From NCBI GenBank assembly GCA_965248135.1, contig CBDFIN010000012.1, forward strand, positions 1 through 64,000: a DNA stretch of 64,000 bases. Direction: 5' to 3'. Source of the DNA: SZUA-100 sp965248135. Lineage in GTDB: Bacteria; Pseudomonadota; Alphaproteobacteria; Rhizobiales; Rhizobiaceae. Numbering within the stretch: the stretch's first letter is position 1; each line of letters begins with the position of its first letter. This document shows, one piece after another, positions 18,292 to 27,199 of the stretch. The notes under the pieces are model-generated. The model did no database searches. It was not told the DNA's origin and saw nothing but the letters and a program-made list of their open reading frames with translations. Made by a program: the position numbers and the translations under genes.

Positions 18292-19821
18292 TCAATGGAA
18301 GTATTTTGCGCCGCGGATATTGGGATGAGTGATCGCAGGACCGTCCGTGGCACGTTCTCGGCGCCTGCGTTCAAGGTTATTGTTCAGAATGGATTTGACA
18401 GAAGCATAAGAGCGGGCATTGATCTCCAGTGCCCTTTCGCAGGCTGCATCCAGCCTCCCGCTACCATGCACTTTAGCTAAACGCACAATACCAAGACAGG
18501 CTCGAAAGCCCTGTTCAGGGTGTCGCCTCTCACGCATGATAACTTCTACCAGTATTCCGGCATTGGGGCCGATCTGGCTCGCTTGCCGCCTCAGCTTCTC
18601 CGGTGTCCAGTCTGCGTATTTGCGATGGTGTGATGGCATATGCTCGCGCACTGTTGTGTGCTGGTAATTGGAGGATATCCGGGCGTGGGCCGCGACCCGC
18701 TTGCCTTTATGAAAAACCTCAATCGTGCGCGCTGTAATGCGCACCCAGACCTTTTGGCGCAACAACTGATGGGGCACCGAGTAATAATGACGTTCCACAT
18801 CAATGTGATAATCCAGCGCCACGCTGCACTGTTTCCATTCGGCATAAGTATAGGGTTCGACAGGTAACGGCTTCAGGGCCGGTTGATCCAGTTGCTCAAA
18901 TAAATCTCGACGACTGGTTCCCAGATGCCGGGTGACTTTAGCATTGAACCGTTCCAGCAAAATTTGAATGGCCGCGTTCAAATCATCAAGAGTAAAAAAG
19001 CGCTGATTGCGCAATCGCGCTATGATCCAACGCTGTGCGATCAGAACCGCGCCTTCGACTTTAGCTTTGTCTTTCGGCTTATAGGGACGGGCTGGAACAA
19101 TGGCGGTATCGTAATGTGCCGCCATATCCCCATAGGTGCGATTAACAGTGGGTTCATAAAAGCATGCCTTGGTCACTCCAGACTTCAGATTATCTGAAAC
19201 CACCTGGCAAGACACACCGCCAAAAAAACTGAATGCGCGCACATGGGAGGCAATCCAGTCAGGCAGGCCCTGGGTCCAGGTTGCCTCAACATAGGTGTAA
19301 TTGGATGCGCCCAATGTGGCGACAAAAACTTGGGCTGACTTTATCTCCCCGGTTTTGGGGCAGATCACATCCAGTGTGCTGCCAGAATAATCCACAAACA
19401 ACCGTTCGCCGGCCACATGATGTTGTCGCATCACCGGCGATAAACGTCCCTCCCAGCGCCGGTAAAGTTCGCAATACCGACTGTAGCCATAGCCATCTGG
19501 ATGCACCGAGCGATACTCTTCCCAGAGCAATGAAAGCGTCACCCCCTTGCGCTTCCCTTCGCGGTGAACATACGCCCAGTCAGGCCGAGGAAACGACCCG
19601 CGTATAGCGCCAGTCGCACGCGGATAAAGACGTTGCTCAAGATCAGCATCGCTGAGTTCCTCGGGCAACGGCCAAATCAAACCAGCTGCCCTGGCCCTGC
19701 CATGACATTCCTGCACCGTGGTGCGGCCAATGCCAAGACTCTCGCCAATCCTGCGTGGCGATAACCCTTGTGCTCCCAGTCTTATTACTTCTTTGATCTT
19801 GCGCATTGCCAGTCTCTTCAT
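18292..19821 (-). CDS. istA: IS21 transposase IstA
   Basis: 509 residues. N-terminal HTH (GLSPRRIGESLGIGRTTVQ), DDE core with LFVDYSG, VVSDNLKSG and KAKVEGAV carrying the three acidic residues, then a beta-barrel-like C-terminus. Full length for the family. Homologous but clearly not identical to the copy at 54800-56335. Confidence 0.93.
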   Translation of the reverse strand: MKRLAMRKIKEVIRLGAQGLSPRRIGESLGIGRTTVQECHGRARAAGLIWPLPEELSDADLEQRLYPRATGAIRGSFPRPDWAYVHREGKRKGVTLSLLWEEYRSVHPDGYGYSRYCELYRRWEGRLSPVMRQHHVAGERLFVDYSGSTLDVICPKTGEIKSAQVFVATLGASNYTYVEATWTQGLPDWIASHVRAFSFFGGVSCQVVSDNLKSGVTKACFYEPTVNRTYGDMAAHYDTAIVPARPYKPKDKAKVEGAVLIAQRWIIARLRNQRFFTLDDLNAAIQILLERFNAKVTRHLGTSRRDLFEQLDQPALKPLPVEPYTYAEWKQCSVALDYHIDVERHYYSVPHQLLRQKVWVRITARTIEVFHKGKRVAAHARISSNYQHTTVREHMPSHHRKYADWTPEKLRRQASQIGPNAGILVEVIMRERRHPEQGFRACLGIVRLAKVHGSGRLDAACERALEINARSYASVKSILNNNLERRRRERATDGPAITHPNIRGAKYFH

Positions 19822-20007
19822 GGGGGTTCCTCACGTTAAAAAAACGCAAGATTAACCCGCTTCGCCGGTGCTCAAGAGCAGCAAAATCAAAGCCCAAACA
19901 GGGGGGCCGGATACCCCGGAATCACCTGCCGGATGTTATTGGAATGGGGTGCCGGATAAAATCGGAATAGGGTGCCGGATCACCCCGGAATGCGCAGGGA
20001 ATGAGAG

Positions 20008-20349
20008 ATGACGAAAGAACCCCAAGAAACGACACAGAAAATTGCTGCGTTAACTGACATGCTGCGGCAATCACAGCTTACGGGGCAAATTAAGCTGTCC
20101 GTTGGTATACAGTCGCTGAACGCCGAGAACCGTGAGTGCATCCTGCATGGTGTGAAAACCTACAATGCTTTTACGCCGCAAGGGGATGCGCAAAAGGAGC
20201 GAGATTTTGGCGCTTTTGAATGCGGAGATCATGATATTTTCTGGGTGATCGACTGCTATGATGAAAACAGTGAATATCTGAGTGATAATCCAGCCGACTT
20301 AACCCGCACAAATCGGGTGCTCAGAGTGATGCTGGCTGAGGAATATTAG
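20008..20349 (+). CDS. DUF3768-family protein
   Basis: 113 residues. The block FGAFECGDHDIFWVIDCYD and the ending NRVLRVMLAEEY match DUF3768 proteins of alphaproteobacterial plasmids as I know them; function unknown. Its original upstream region is now cut by IS21 copy A, 11 bases before ATG, so expression probably depends on the IS end or is lost. Followed by a strong hairpin. Confidence 0.85.
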   Translation: MTKEPQETTQKIAALTDMLRQSQLTGQIKLSVGIQSLNAENRECILHGVKTYNAFTPQGDAQKERDFGAFECGDHDIFWVIDCYDENSEYLSDNPADLTRTNRVLRVMLAEEY

Positions 20350-20374
20350 CCATTTTTTTGGGAAATGAAAATTC

Positions 20375-20397
20375 GCCGCGCAACCAACTTGCGCGGC
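20375..20397. terminator. Hairpin between converging genes
   Basis: A perfect 9-bp stem, GCCGCGCAA / TTGCGCGGC, with a 5-base loop, between the DUF3768 gene (+) and the parE-like toxin (-). No long T run on either side. Probably a bidirectional transcription stop. Confidence 0.5.
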
Positions 20398-20438
20398 AAC
20401 GCATGAGCGCTCGACCATGAATTCCTGTATTGAAAACT

Positions 20439-20732
20439 TTAGCGCAATTCTTTCGGCAAATCCTGACGGACGCTACGGATCGTTGCGATTCTGATCACAT
20501 TCTTACGAATTTCATAAATCACGTAGTGAGAACGGTAGGTATACCGGCGAAGATTGCCGCTCAGATCACTGACAACATGCTTGCCCAGTCTCGGGTTATC
20601 GGTCAGCAGATCAAAACTGTAATAAAGTCCGTCAACATATTCCTCGGCCTGATCAACGCCGAAAAAATCAATCGTGTATTTTATGATTTCCTTGATGTTG
20701 TTACGGGCATGTGCCGATAGTTCATAGCGCAT
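20439..20732 (-). CDS. parE: ParE/RelE-family toxin
   Basis: 97 residues, ParE-like: YELSAHARNNIKEIIKYTID, YYSFDLLTDNPRLGKHVVSD, RRYTYRSHYVIYEIRKNVIR. Such toxins poison gyrase or the ribosome; this one fits ParE better. Starts inside the end of the antitoxin gene. Stabilises the element by addiction. A second, different toxin lies at 23923. Confidence 0.85.
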   Translation of the reverse strand: MRYELSAHARNNIKEIIKYTIDFFGVDQAEEYVDGLYYSFDLLTDNPRLGKHVVSDLSGNLRRYTYRSHYVIYEIRKNVIRIATIRSVRQDLPKELR

Positions 20733-20943
20733 TCGGCATTTCGTCTAACACTTCGGCCATGATTTCATCTTTGCCGGACTTCTCGGCGGGTGCGCCTTCA
20801 AGGCCTTCGGCGATATTATTCATGATAACTTCGCGTTGCTGCTCCGGGCTAAGGCTGTGCCACAGCTTCATATCCTCGTCAGTCGGAAAAACCGTCGAAG
20901 TGAATTTTACATGCGAAACATCAATTGTATCAGTATTAGCCAT
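20722..20943 (-). CDS. ParD-like antitoxin
   Basis: 73 residues from ATG 20943; an upstream in-frame extension is resolvase DNA in the wrong frame. Acidic C-terminus that would cover the toxin; the N-terminal half (SLSPEQQREVIMNNIAEGLE) could be a dimer/DNA-binding part. Overlaps the toxin start by 11 bases. Placed behind a resolvase just as the module at 23162-24222. Confidence 0.75.
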   Translation of the reverse strand: MANTDTIDVSHVKFTSTVFPTDEDMKLWHSLSPEQQREVIMNNIAEGLEGAPAEKSGKDEIMAEVLDEMPNAL

Positions 20944-20950
20944 GGTTCCA

Positions 20951-21536
20951 TCATACCACATCAATATCGCTGTTACATGTTTTTTCTTCCAACCGCCTGA
21001 TTGAGCGGGTAATTGTAGAGGGGTGAACGCCATAAAGGGCGGCCATTTCGGCGGCACTGGCTTCCTTGGCTTCAATCTTCCGCTTGGCCGTGAATACCTG
21101 GGATTGGCTGAGTTTAAAAAGGTGGGCCAAGGCGTTGACCGCGTTTAACCGCTTCTTTCAAGCCTTCTATGGTGCGCTCTGATATTTTCTTGCGTTCACG
21201 CTCGGATGCTGCTGCGGCGACCACATAGGTGTATTTGCCATCGGCTGTATCAGTCTCGATCTCAAAATTCATGGCGTGGAATTTAATACCACGTTTGCGG
21301 AGGTCTTTTTCATGGTAGAGAGCGTCTTCTTTAGAGCGAAAGGCGCGGTCTAAATCCCATACAAACAGCGTATCGCCGGATTTTAACTCATTCAGGACTT
21401 TATCAAAGATCGGGCGTTTTTTCGCGACAGCCGAGAGTTTCTCGATATAGAGCCTGTCACATAAATCCTTCAAACCACTGATTTGACGGTCTACTCTTTG
21501 GGTTTTTGTGCTGACACGTAAATAACCTATTTTCAT
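20951..21536 (-). pseudogene. Serine resolvase with 3' frameshift
   Basis: The first 140 residues are a small serine resolvase: KIGYLRVSTKTQRVDRQISG (catalytic Ser), GDTLFVWDLDRAFRSKEDAL, ERERKKISERTIEGLKEAVK. After RLGPPF the frame stops, but the next frame continues with VFTAKRKIEAKEASAAEMAA, LYGVHPSTITRSIRRLEEK, the C-terminal HTH. One base is lost near 21117-21122. The intact paralogue is at 23162-23725. Likely a former multimer-resolution enzyme that now lacks DNA binding. Confidence 0.8.
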
Positions 21537-21583
21537 TTGTTTTCAGCACCTTAATACGGGAATCGCCATGCCATTGTATGCGG

Positions 21584-21729
21584 CATAAACGACCGTTCCT
21601 GCATTAGGGTTATCTGGAAGGGATTGGTGAAATAGTGAAACCGCCAACCCTTTGATTTTCCGTATTATTGTAATAATTATAGCAAAATCAAGGCGCATAA
21701 GTAAAATATCGCGTAAACGGTCGTTTATG
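21584..21729. repeat. res-like inverted repeats upstream of the broken resolvase
   Basis: CATAAACGACCGTT (21584-21597) and AACGGTCGTTTATG (21716-21729) are perfect 14-bp inverse copies flanking an AT-rich segment, directly upstream of the resolvase gene, where res sites sit. IS30 copy 1 begins eight bases further on. Confidence 0.5.
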
Positions 21730-21737
21730 TCGAATAG

Positions 21738-22973
21738 GGCTCTCTCAAGATTGAAGTGCGCGGGTTTGGACTTTTGTTGCCATCCTTTCGGAGCCGCTGT
21801 CGCTCGCCTCACCCGATCAGGGTGAGCGACGGCGGTGGAGGAAGGATGGCGGGCCATCTTTTTGGTGGGCTTGAGCAGTGGTTTGAAAGACAAGTGCAAC
21901 ACCTCACGGGCTATCATGATAGTCCGTCGATTTTGCGATCAAAAAAGAGGTGTTGCACATGTCACAATACAAGCATTTCAGTTACGAAGAAAGAGTTGAA
22001 CTGGCCCGGATGTATCATCAAGGGGCCTCTAAAGCTGCCATTGGCACGCAGCTTGACCGCCCGCGCTCCAGCATTGAGCGGGAGATTGCGCGCAATGGCA
22101 ACAAGGACGGCAGATACAATGCCGAAACGGCGCAGCAGCGTTACGAGGCGCGGCGACGGCAAGGTTCTCGCCTCGATCGCCTTTTGCAACTGCAGCAATT
22201 CGTTGTCGACCAGTTGCACGAGAACTGGACACCGGAGCAGATTGCCGGTTGGCTGAAGGGCGGCAATGAGAAGGGGCTGCCCTCTATCAGCCATGAGGCC
22301 ATCTACACCTGGATCTACTCAACCGGTCAGCGCGCCCGAAAACTGTGGAAATTGCTGCCCTTTCGCCGCGCAAAGCGCCGTTTTCGACCGGCCCGCAAGA
22401 CCAGATCACTGATCCCGGACAGGAAATCCGTCCACCAGCGCGGTGAACATATCGATGACCGCAGCCAGGGTGGTCATTGGGAGGGTGATTTGATGATCTG
22501 CAAACGAACCCGCCCGGTGCTGGTGCTGGTCGAGCGCAAGAGCCGCTTCACCATCATTGCCCGGTTGAAATCGAAGAATGCGGCGGATACGGCAAACACA
22601 ATCATGGATATTTTCCGCCAGCTTGACCCGGACCTGCGCCGTTCGATCACCTTCGACAATGGCATGGAATTCGCCAGGCACAGCCTGTTGAAGGAGGCAC
22701 TCAACATGACAACATGGTTCTGTGATGCCTATGCCTCTTGGCAAAAGGGCGGGGTGGAAAACATTAATGGCAGGCTGCGCCGCGATCTGCCCCGCCATCT
22801 CGATATTGATGCCATGAACGATGAAGACTTCGCCGACATCAATCTCATGCATAATCTGACACCAAGAAAATGCCTCAAATTCAAAACACCCGTCCAAGCC
22901 CTGTTGTCACAACTCGGCATCAATGCCAAACTCTCATTTCACAGAGGTGTTGCACTTCAAATTTGAATCCGCC
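21738..22973 (+). mobile_element. IS30-family element, copy 1
   Basis: 1236 bp shared without visible difference with 24461-25696. Ends contain imperfect inverted repeats (TCAAGATTGAAGTGC near the left end; GCACTTCAAATTTGA near the right). Inserted between two divergent resolvase-toxin modules. Confidence 0.9.
21959..22966 (+). CDS. IS30 transposase (copy 1)
   Basis: 335 residues from ATG 21959, preceded by AGAGGTG. N-terminal HTH (SYEERVELARMYHQGASKAA ... RPRSSIEREIARNG) and DDE core GHWEGDLM, ITFDNGMEFARH, KGGVENINGRLRR. Complete. Confidence 0.92.
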   Translation: MSQYKHFSYEERVELARMYHQGASKAAIGTQLDRPRSSIEREIARNGNKDGRYNAETAQQRYEARRRQGSRLDRLLQLQQFVVDQLHENWTPEQIAGWLKGGNEKGLPSISHEAIYTWIYSTGQRARKLWKLLPFRRAKRRFRPARKTRSLIPDRKSVHQRGEHIDDRSQGGHWEGDLMICKRTRPVLVLVERKSRFTIIARLKSKNAADTANTIMDIFRQLDPDLRRSITFDNGMEFARHSLLKEALNMTTWFCDAYASWQKGGVENINGRLRRDLPRHLDIDAMNDEDFADINLMHNLTPRKCLKFKTPVQALLSQLGINAKLSFHRGVALQI

Positions 22974-23117
22974 ATTAACGTTCGTTATTGTTGTATTTGC
23001 ATGTTGAAGTCACAATTTGCTATAATATTATCATAATTGTGATTTATCAATGGCTTACGTAAATGCTACAATCTCACCATCCATTGAAATGACCAAAAAC
23101 ATAGAGGAACGTTAATG
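22973..23117. repeat. res-like inverted repeats upstream of resolvase 2
   Basis: CATTAACGTTC (22973-22983) and GAACGTTAATG (23107-23117) are perfect inverse copies. Between them is a dyad CACAATT...AATTGTG around 23012-23042. This fits a multi-subsite res region for the resolvase starting at 23162. The IS30 border overlaps its left edge. Confidence 0.5.
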
Positions 23118-23161
23118 TTGAACAGCAACATTGGCGTAACCTGTTGAGATATATAGCAATA

Positions 23162-23725
23162 ATGAGATATGCATACATGAGAGTGAGCCGAAAAAAGCAG
23201 CGTTTGGATCGTCAGAAACACGGTCTGAGGGGCCGATGTGATATATATATTGAGGAAAAAGTTTCCGCCGCCACCGTTAAAAAGCGGCCAAAATTCGTGG
23301 CATTACTGAAAAAGCTTAAACGTGGCGATACGCTGGTAATTTGGGATTTGGACAGAGCCTTTCGTTCTGCAGAGGATGCTATCGTACAAGAGCGCCTGTT
23401 GCGCGAGCGTGGCGTTAAAATAGAGGTTGTCAATGGGGCTATTGATACCAGCACTGCCCGTGGCAATCGCGAATACCAAAGCCGTGCTGTAGCTGCGGAA
23501 TATGAGCGCAGAATAACATCCGAGCGCACAGTTCAGGGATTAAAAGTGGCAAAAAGAAAAGGTAAACGCTTGGGACGTCGCCCAAAAATGTCGGCGCGGC
23601 AGTTGTTGGCAGCAAAGCGGAAGATTAGTACAGGTGAAGCGCTTATTGAAGAGATAGCTGCTCGATATGGCGTTTGGCCGTGGTCGCTCACCCGCGCCAT
23701 CCGGCGGATGGAAGAAAAGGTATGA
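23162..23725 (+). CDS. Small serine resolvase
   Basis: 187 residues from ATG 23162 (MRYAYMRVSRKKQRLDRQKH). Catalytic Ser in RVS, GDTLVIWDLDRAFRSAEDAI, ERRITSERTVQGLKVAK, and a C-terminal HTH (IEEIAARYGVWPWSLTRAIR). Complete, unlike its relative at 20951-21536. Followed by an antitoxin-toxin pair, a combined multimer-resolution and addiction module typical of plasmids. Confidence 0.88.
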   Translation: MRYAYMRVSRKKQRLDRQKHGLRGRCDIYIEEKVSAATVKKRPKFVALLKKLKRGDTLVIWDLDRAFRSAEDAIVQERLLRERGVKIEVVNGAIDTSTARGNREYQSRAVAAEYERRITSERTVQGLKVAKRKGKRLGRRPKMSARQLLAAKRKISTGEALIEEIAARYGVWPWSLTRAIRRMEEKV

Positions 23726-23756
23726 AACAGCCTTATTGTTGTGGTACAATGGGTAT

Positions 23757-23945
23757 ATGGACAAAACGAACGATACAGCAACAGACGAAAAACATCGCGA
23801 ATGGCCAAATACCATCCGCAATCGTGATGAATTGGATTCAGCTCTGGAGGCTGGAGAAAAAAGCGGTGTTAGTGATCGCACCATTGAGCAAATATTTGAA
23901 GAAGAAATAACCAAGTTCAAAAATGGCTCAATACGAACGATCTAA
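23757..23945 (+). CDS. ParD-like antitoxin
   Basis: 62 residues from ATG 23757. Contains RDELDSALEAGEKSGVSDRT, close to ParD-type antitoxins that wrap around ParE. Overlaps the toxin gene by 23 bases. It lies 30 bases after the resolvase. Confidence 0.75.
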   Translation: MDKTNDTATDEKHREWPNTIRNRDELDSALEAGEKSGVSDRTIEQIFEEEITKFKNGSIRTI

Positions 23946-24222
23946 AACTGCAGAAGAAGATTTCCGCAAAATTGCCCGCTACACTCTGATAAATTTTGGC
24001 GTTAAGCAGGCACAGGCTTACGAAGCGTTGTTAACCCAAGCGGCTAAAACTGCCGCCAATTTTCCTTCTATCGGTAATCCCTACACCACGAAAAAGGGCA
24101 AGATATACCAGCAATATAATGCTGGCATGCATGCTTTGTTTAATCGCCCGACTGATACGGGAATTTTTATTGTTCGTGTTCTTCATCTGATGATGGATTT
24201 TGACCGACATCTTGGCGGTTAA
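23923..24222 (+). CDS. parE: ParE-family toxin
   Basis: 99 residues: YERSKTAEEDFRKIARYTLI, TQAAKTAANFPSIGNPY, AGMHALFNRPTDTGIFIVRV, HLMMDFDRHL. ParE fold with the usual C-terminal MDFDRHL-type ending. Partner of the upstream antitoxin. Confidence 0.85.
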   Translation: MAQYERSKTAEEDFRKIARYTLINFGVKQAQAYEALLTQAAKTAANFPSIGNPYTTKKGKIYQQYNAGMHALFNRPTDTGIFIVRVLHLMMDFDRHLGG

Positions 24223-24460
24223 TATTAGCGCAGTTGGGATCGAATCCGGTAGAGGTCAATCAGCCGACAGGTCAAGTCTGGACTTTGCACATAACAAAAA
24301 CCCACGCGATTAATGTTTCATATTGCTTGTACGATGAAAATCTCAGAAGAAAGGCCATTTTCGCACAACAGACATTCGGCGCAGCATGCACCAATGATGG
24401 CAGTGTGGACTTTTGAGTCCTTCATGCGATGTCGTGAATGGAATGACTTTCGATATCCCT
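24223..24460. other. Remnant DNA between the toxin and IS30 copy 2
   Basis: 238 bases with only short frames; one ends in CLYDENLRRKAIFAQQTFG. It looks like debris of a former gene cut by IS30. Nothing recognised. Confidence 0.4.
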
Positions 24461-25696
24461 GGCTCTCTCAAGATTGAAGTGCGCGGGTTTGGACTTTTGT
24501 TGCCATCCTTTCGGAGCCGCTGTCGCTCGCCTCACCCGATCAGGGTGAGCGACGGCGGTGGAGGAAGGATGGCGGGCCATCTTTTTGGTGGGCTTGAGCA
24601 GTGGTTTGAAAGACAAGTGCAACACCTCACGGGCTATCATGATAGTCCGTCGATTTTGCGATCAAAAAAGAGGTGTTGCACATGTCACAATACAAGCATT
24701 TCAGTTACGAAGAAAGAGTTGAACTGGCCCGGATGTATCATCAAGGGGCCTCTAAAGCTGCCATTGGCACGCAGCTTGACCGCCCGCGCTCCAGCATTGA
24801 GCGGGAGATTGCGCGCAATGGCAACAAGGACGGCAGATACAATGCCGAAACGGCGCAGCAGCGTTACGAGGCGCGGCGACGGCAAGGTTCTCGCCTCGAT
24901 CGCCTTTTGCAACTGCAGCAATTCGTTGTCGACCAGTTGCACGAGAACTGGACACCGGAGCAGATTGCCGGTTGGCTGAAGGGCGGCAATGAGAAGGGGC
25001 TGCCCTCTATCAGCCATGAGGCCATCTACACCTGGATCTACTCAACCGGTCAGCGCGCCCGAAAACTGTGGAAATTGCTGCCCTTTCGCCGCGCAAAGCG
25101 CCGTTTTCGACCGGCCCGCAAGACCAGATCACTGATCCCGGACAGGAAATCCGTCCACCAGCGCGGTGAACATATCGATGACCGCAGCCAGGGTGGTCAT
25201 TGGGAGGGTGATTTGATGATCTGCAAACGAACCCGCCCGGTGCTGGTGCTGGTCGAGCGCAAGAGCCGCTTCACCATCATTGCCCGGTTGAAATCGAAGA
25301 ATGCGGCGGATACGGCAAACACAATCATGGATATTTTCCGCCAGCTTGACCCGGACCTGCGCCGTTCGATCACCTTCGACAATGGCATGGAATTCGCCAG
25401 GCACAGCCTGTTGAAGGAGGCACTCAACATGACAACATGGTTCTGTGATGCCTATGCCTCTTGGCAAAAGGGCGGGGTGGAAAACATTAATGGCAGGCTG
25501 CGCCGCGATCTGCCCCGCCATCTCGATATTGATGCCATGAACGATGAAGACTTCGCCGACATCAATCTCATGCATAATCTGACACCAAGAAAATGCCTCA
25601 AATTCAAAACACCCGTCCAAGCCCTGTTGTCACAACTCGGCATCAATGCCAAACTCTCATTTCACAGAGGTGTTGCACTTCAAATTTGAATCCGCC
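24461..25696 (+). mobile_element. IS30-family element, copy 2
   Basis: Same 1236 bp as copy 1, offset by 2723 bases, same orientation. The two copies bracket a resolvase-ParDE module (22974-24460), a composite-transposon-like layout. Near-identity implies recent duplication. Confidence 0.9.
24682..25689 (+). CDS. IS30 transposase (copy 2)
   Basis: 335 residues, the same protein as copy 1: intact HTH and DDE motifs (GHWEGDLM, ITFDNGMEF, GGVENINGR). Start ATG 24682 with AGAGGTG upstream. Confidence 0.92.
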   Translation: MSQYKHFSYEERVELARMYHQGASKAAIGTQLDRPRSSIEREIARNGNKDGRYNAETAQQRYEARRRQGSRLDRLLQLQQFVVDQLHENWTPEQIAGWLKGGNEKGLPSISHEAIYTWIYSTGQRARKLWKLLPFRRAKRRFRPARKTRSLIPDRKSVHQRGEHIDDRSQGGHWEGDLMICKRTRPVLVLVERKSRFTIIARLKSKNAADTANTIMDIFRQLDPDLRRSITFDNGMEFARHSLLKEALNMTTWFCDAYASWQKGGVENINGRLRRDLPRHLDIDAMNDEDFADINLMHNLTPRKCLKFKTPVQALLSQLGINAKLSFHRGVALQI

Positions 25697-25845
25697 GGAG
25701 TTCATGCATGGACAACTCAAAACCAAGTATATAAAAATATAGAACAATGTAGATCACCCAAGCAATTACGAACAGGATTGGAATCCATTGAGCAAACCCA
25801 CTACCATCTCCCCAACCTTTTTTCTTATCGTAGAATTCTGGCTTA
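25697..25845 (-). pseudogene. Fragment of a membrane-protein gene between two IS elements
   Basis: The minus strand reads YKPEFYDKKKGWGDGSGFAQ followed by a membrane segment (IPILFVIAWVIYIVLYFYIL). It is cut by IS630 copy 2 at the 5' side and by IS30 copy 2 at the 3' side. In the sequence beyond IS630 the frame meets a stop at once, so the start is lost. Family unknown. Confidence 0.45.
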
Positions 25846-27027
25846 TACCAATGGCATGATTTTCTGACTCGTATGGGATTCCCAAATCACTGATGTTCTG
25901 ATTCAATGGGTGGCGAAGGAGATTTGCCATGCCATCAACAGGACTTGTACTTCGAAGAGATTTTGATGCCCCCACGCTTCGCCAATTTTCCCGACGATGC
26001 AGTGACACAAGACAGGTACGCCGTCTTCTGGCGCTTGCAGCCATTTACGATGGCATGAGCCGGGCAGATGCTGCCAGGGTTGGCGGGATGGATCGTCAAA
26101 CGCTGCGCGACTGGGTCTTGAGATTCAACGCAGAAGGTCCAGATGGCCTGACCAATCGTCAGGGGGCGGGACGGCCACGCCTTTTGAGCGATGAACAAAT
26201 GAATGAGCTGTCCGAGATCGTCAATGCTGGCCCTGATCCGGCGGTGGACGGGGTTGTGCGCTGGCGGCGGATTGATTTAAAGCGGGTGATTGAAGAGCGC
26301 TTTGGTGCCGTCTACGCCGAACGCTCGATATCCGAACTCCTTGCCGTCCTTGGCTTTTCCCGCATGAGCACCCGCCCGCAGCATCCAAAGCAGGATGAGC
26401 GTGTGATTGAGGCTTTCAAAAAAACTTCGCCAACACGCTTGCAGCTCACATAGCCGATCTGCCGGAAGACACTCCCGTTGAGATTTGGTGGCAGGATGAA
26501 GCCCGGCTGGGCCAGAAGAACGGGCAAACACGCATCTGGGCGAAGAAAGGCACCCGCCCCCGAATGCCCGCTGATCAGCGATACAAGAATGCATATCTGT
26601 TCGGTGCCATATGCCCGGCCCATGGCAAAGGAGCCGCCCTGATGTTGCCGTGGGCCAACACTGAGACAATGCAAATGCATCTTGACGAAATCAGCAAATA
26701 TGTAGCGCGAAAATCCCACGCTGTCATTCTCATGGATCGGGCAGGCTCATGGATCGGGCAGGCTGGCATACAACAGGCAATCTCGATGTACCGAAAAACA
26801 TCACCATCATCCTGCTGCCATCGCGTTCGCCTGAACTCAACCCGGTAGAAAACATCTGGCAATATCTACGCCAGAACTGGCTCTCCAACCGTATCTTCGA
26901 GGACTATAATGCTATCATTGATGCAGGATGCGATGCCTGGAACAAACTCCTTGCACAACCCGAAACTATCAAATCAATCGGAATGCGAGATTGGGCTCAT
27001 GCAGGTCAGTAATAATTGCCGTTGGTA
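25846..27027 (+). mobile_element. IS630-family element, copy 2 (17-bp longer)
   Basis: 1182 bp, i.e. the 1165-bp element plus a 17-bp tandem duplication inside the transposase gene around 26742-26775. Same terminal repeats and TA borders as copy 1. Confidence 0.9.
25929..27012 (+). pseudogene. IS630 transposase inactivated by tandem duplication
   Basis: Reads as copy 1 through the A7 slippery site (26418-26424) and up to ILMDRAG. There 'CTCATGGATCGGGCAGG' is repeated once, shifting the frame to SWIGQAGIQQ and an early stop at 26848. The rest, from MDRAGWHTTGNLDV on, is intact in another frame. The third catalytic residue is therefore lost. Confidence 0.88.
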
Positions 27028-27094
27028 TTATGACTTTGGCTTATCAAATCTAGTGCTTGAATTTATATTCACGATAGCCCATAGGAATTGCTGC

Positions 27095-27184
27095 GGACAG
27101 GTGGCCGAGTGGTTGAAGGCACTGGTCTTGAAAACCAGCGTGCGTGCAAGCGTACCGTGGGTTCGAATCCCACCCTGTCCGCCA
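27095..27184 (+). tRNA. tRNA-Ser(UGA)
   Basis: 90-nt class II tRNA: acceptor GGACAGG / CCTGTCC with discriminator G and encoded CCA (27182-27184), anticodon stem CTGGT/ACCAG with loop CTTGAAA (TGA at 27129-27131), a long variable arm and T loop GTTCGAATCCC. It lies between IS630 copy 2 and an IS481 fragment that abuts its 3' end. Confidence 0.95.
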
Positions 27185-27199
27185 TTTTGTTTTGGGTCC

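Larger units (their letters stand above)
17402..19996 (-). mobile_element. Intact IS21-family element, copy A
   Basis: 2595 bp, ends TGCGTATTCCGG / CCGGAATGCGCA with several internal GGTGCCGGAT-type terminal repeats (17420-17470 and 19900-19990). It is bordered by a 7-bp target duplication GGGAATG (17395-17401 and 19997-20003). Both istA and istB are complete, so it looks recently inserted and potentially active. It entered about 11 bases upstream of the DUF3768 start codon. Confidence 0.93.

Noticed and set aside
20722..21075. Antitoxin starting at 21075 (117 aa)
   Set aside because: The first 44 residues are the resolvase C-terminus read in the wrong frame; ATG 20943 gives the sensible antitoxin.
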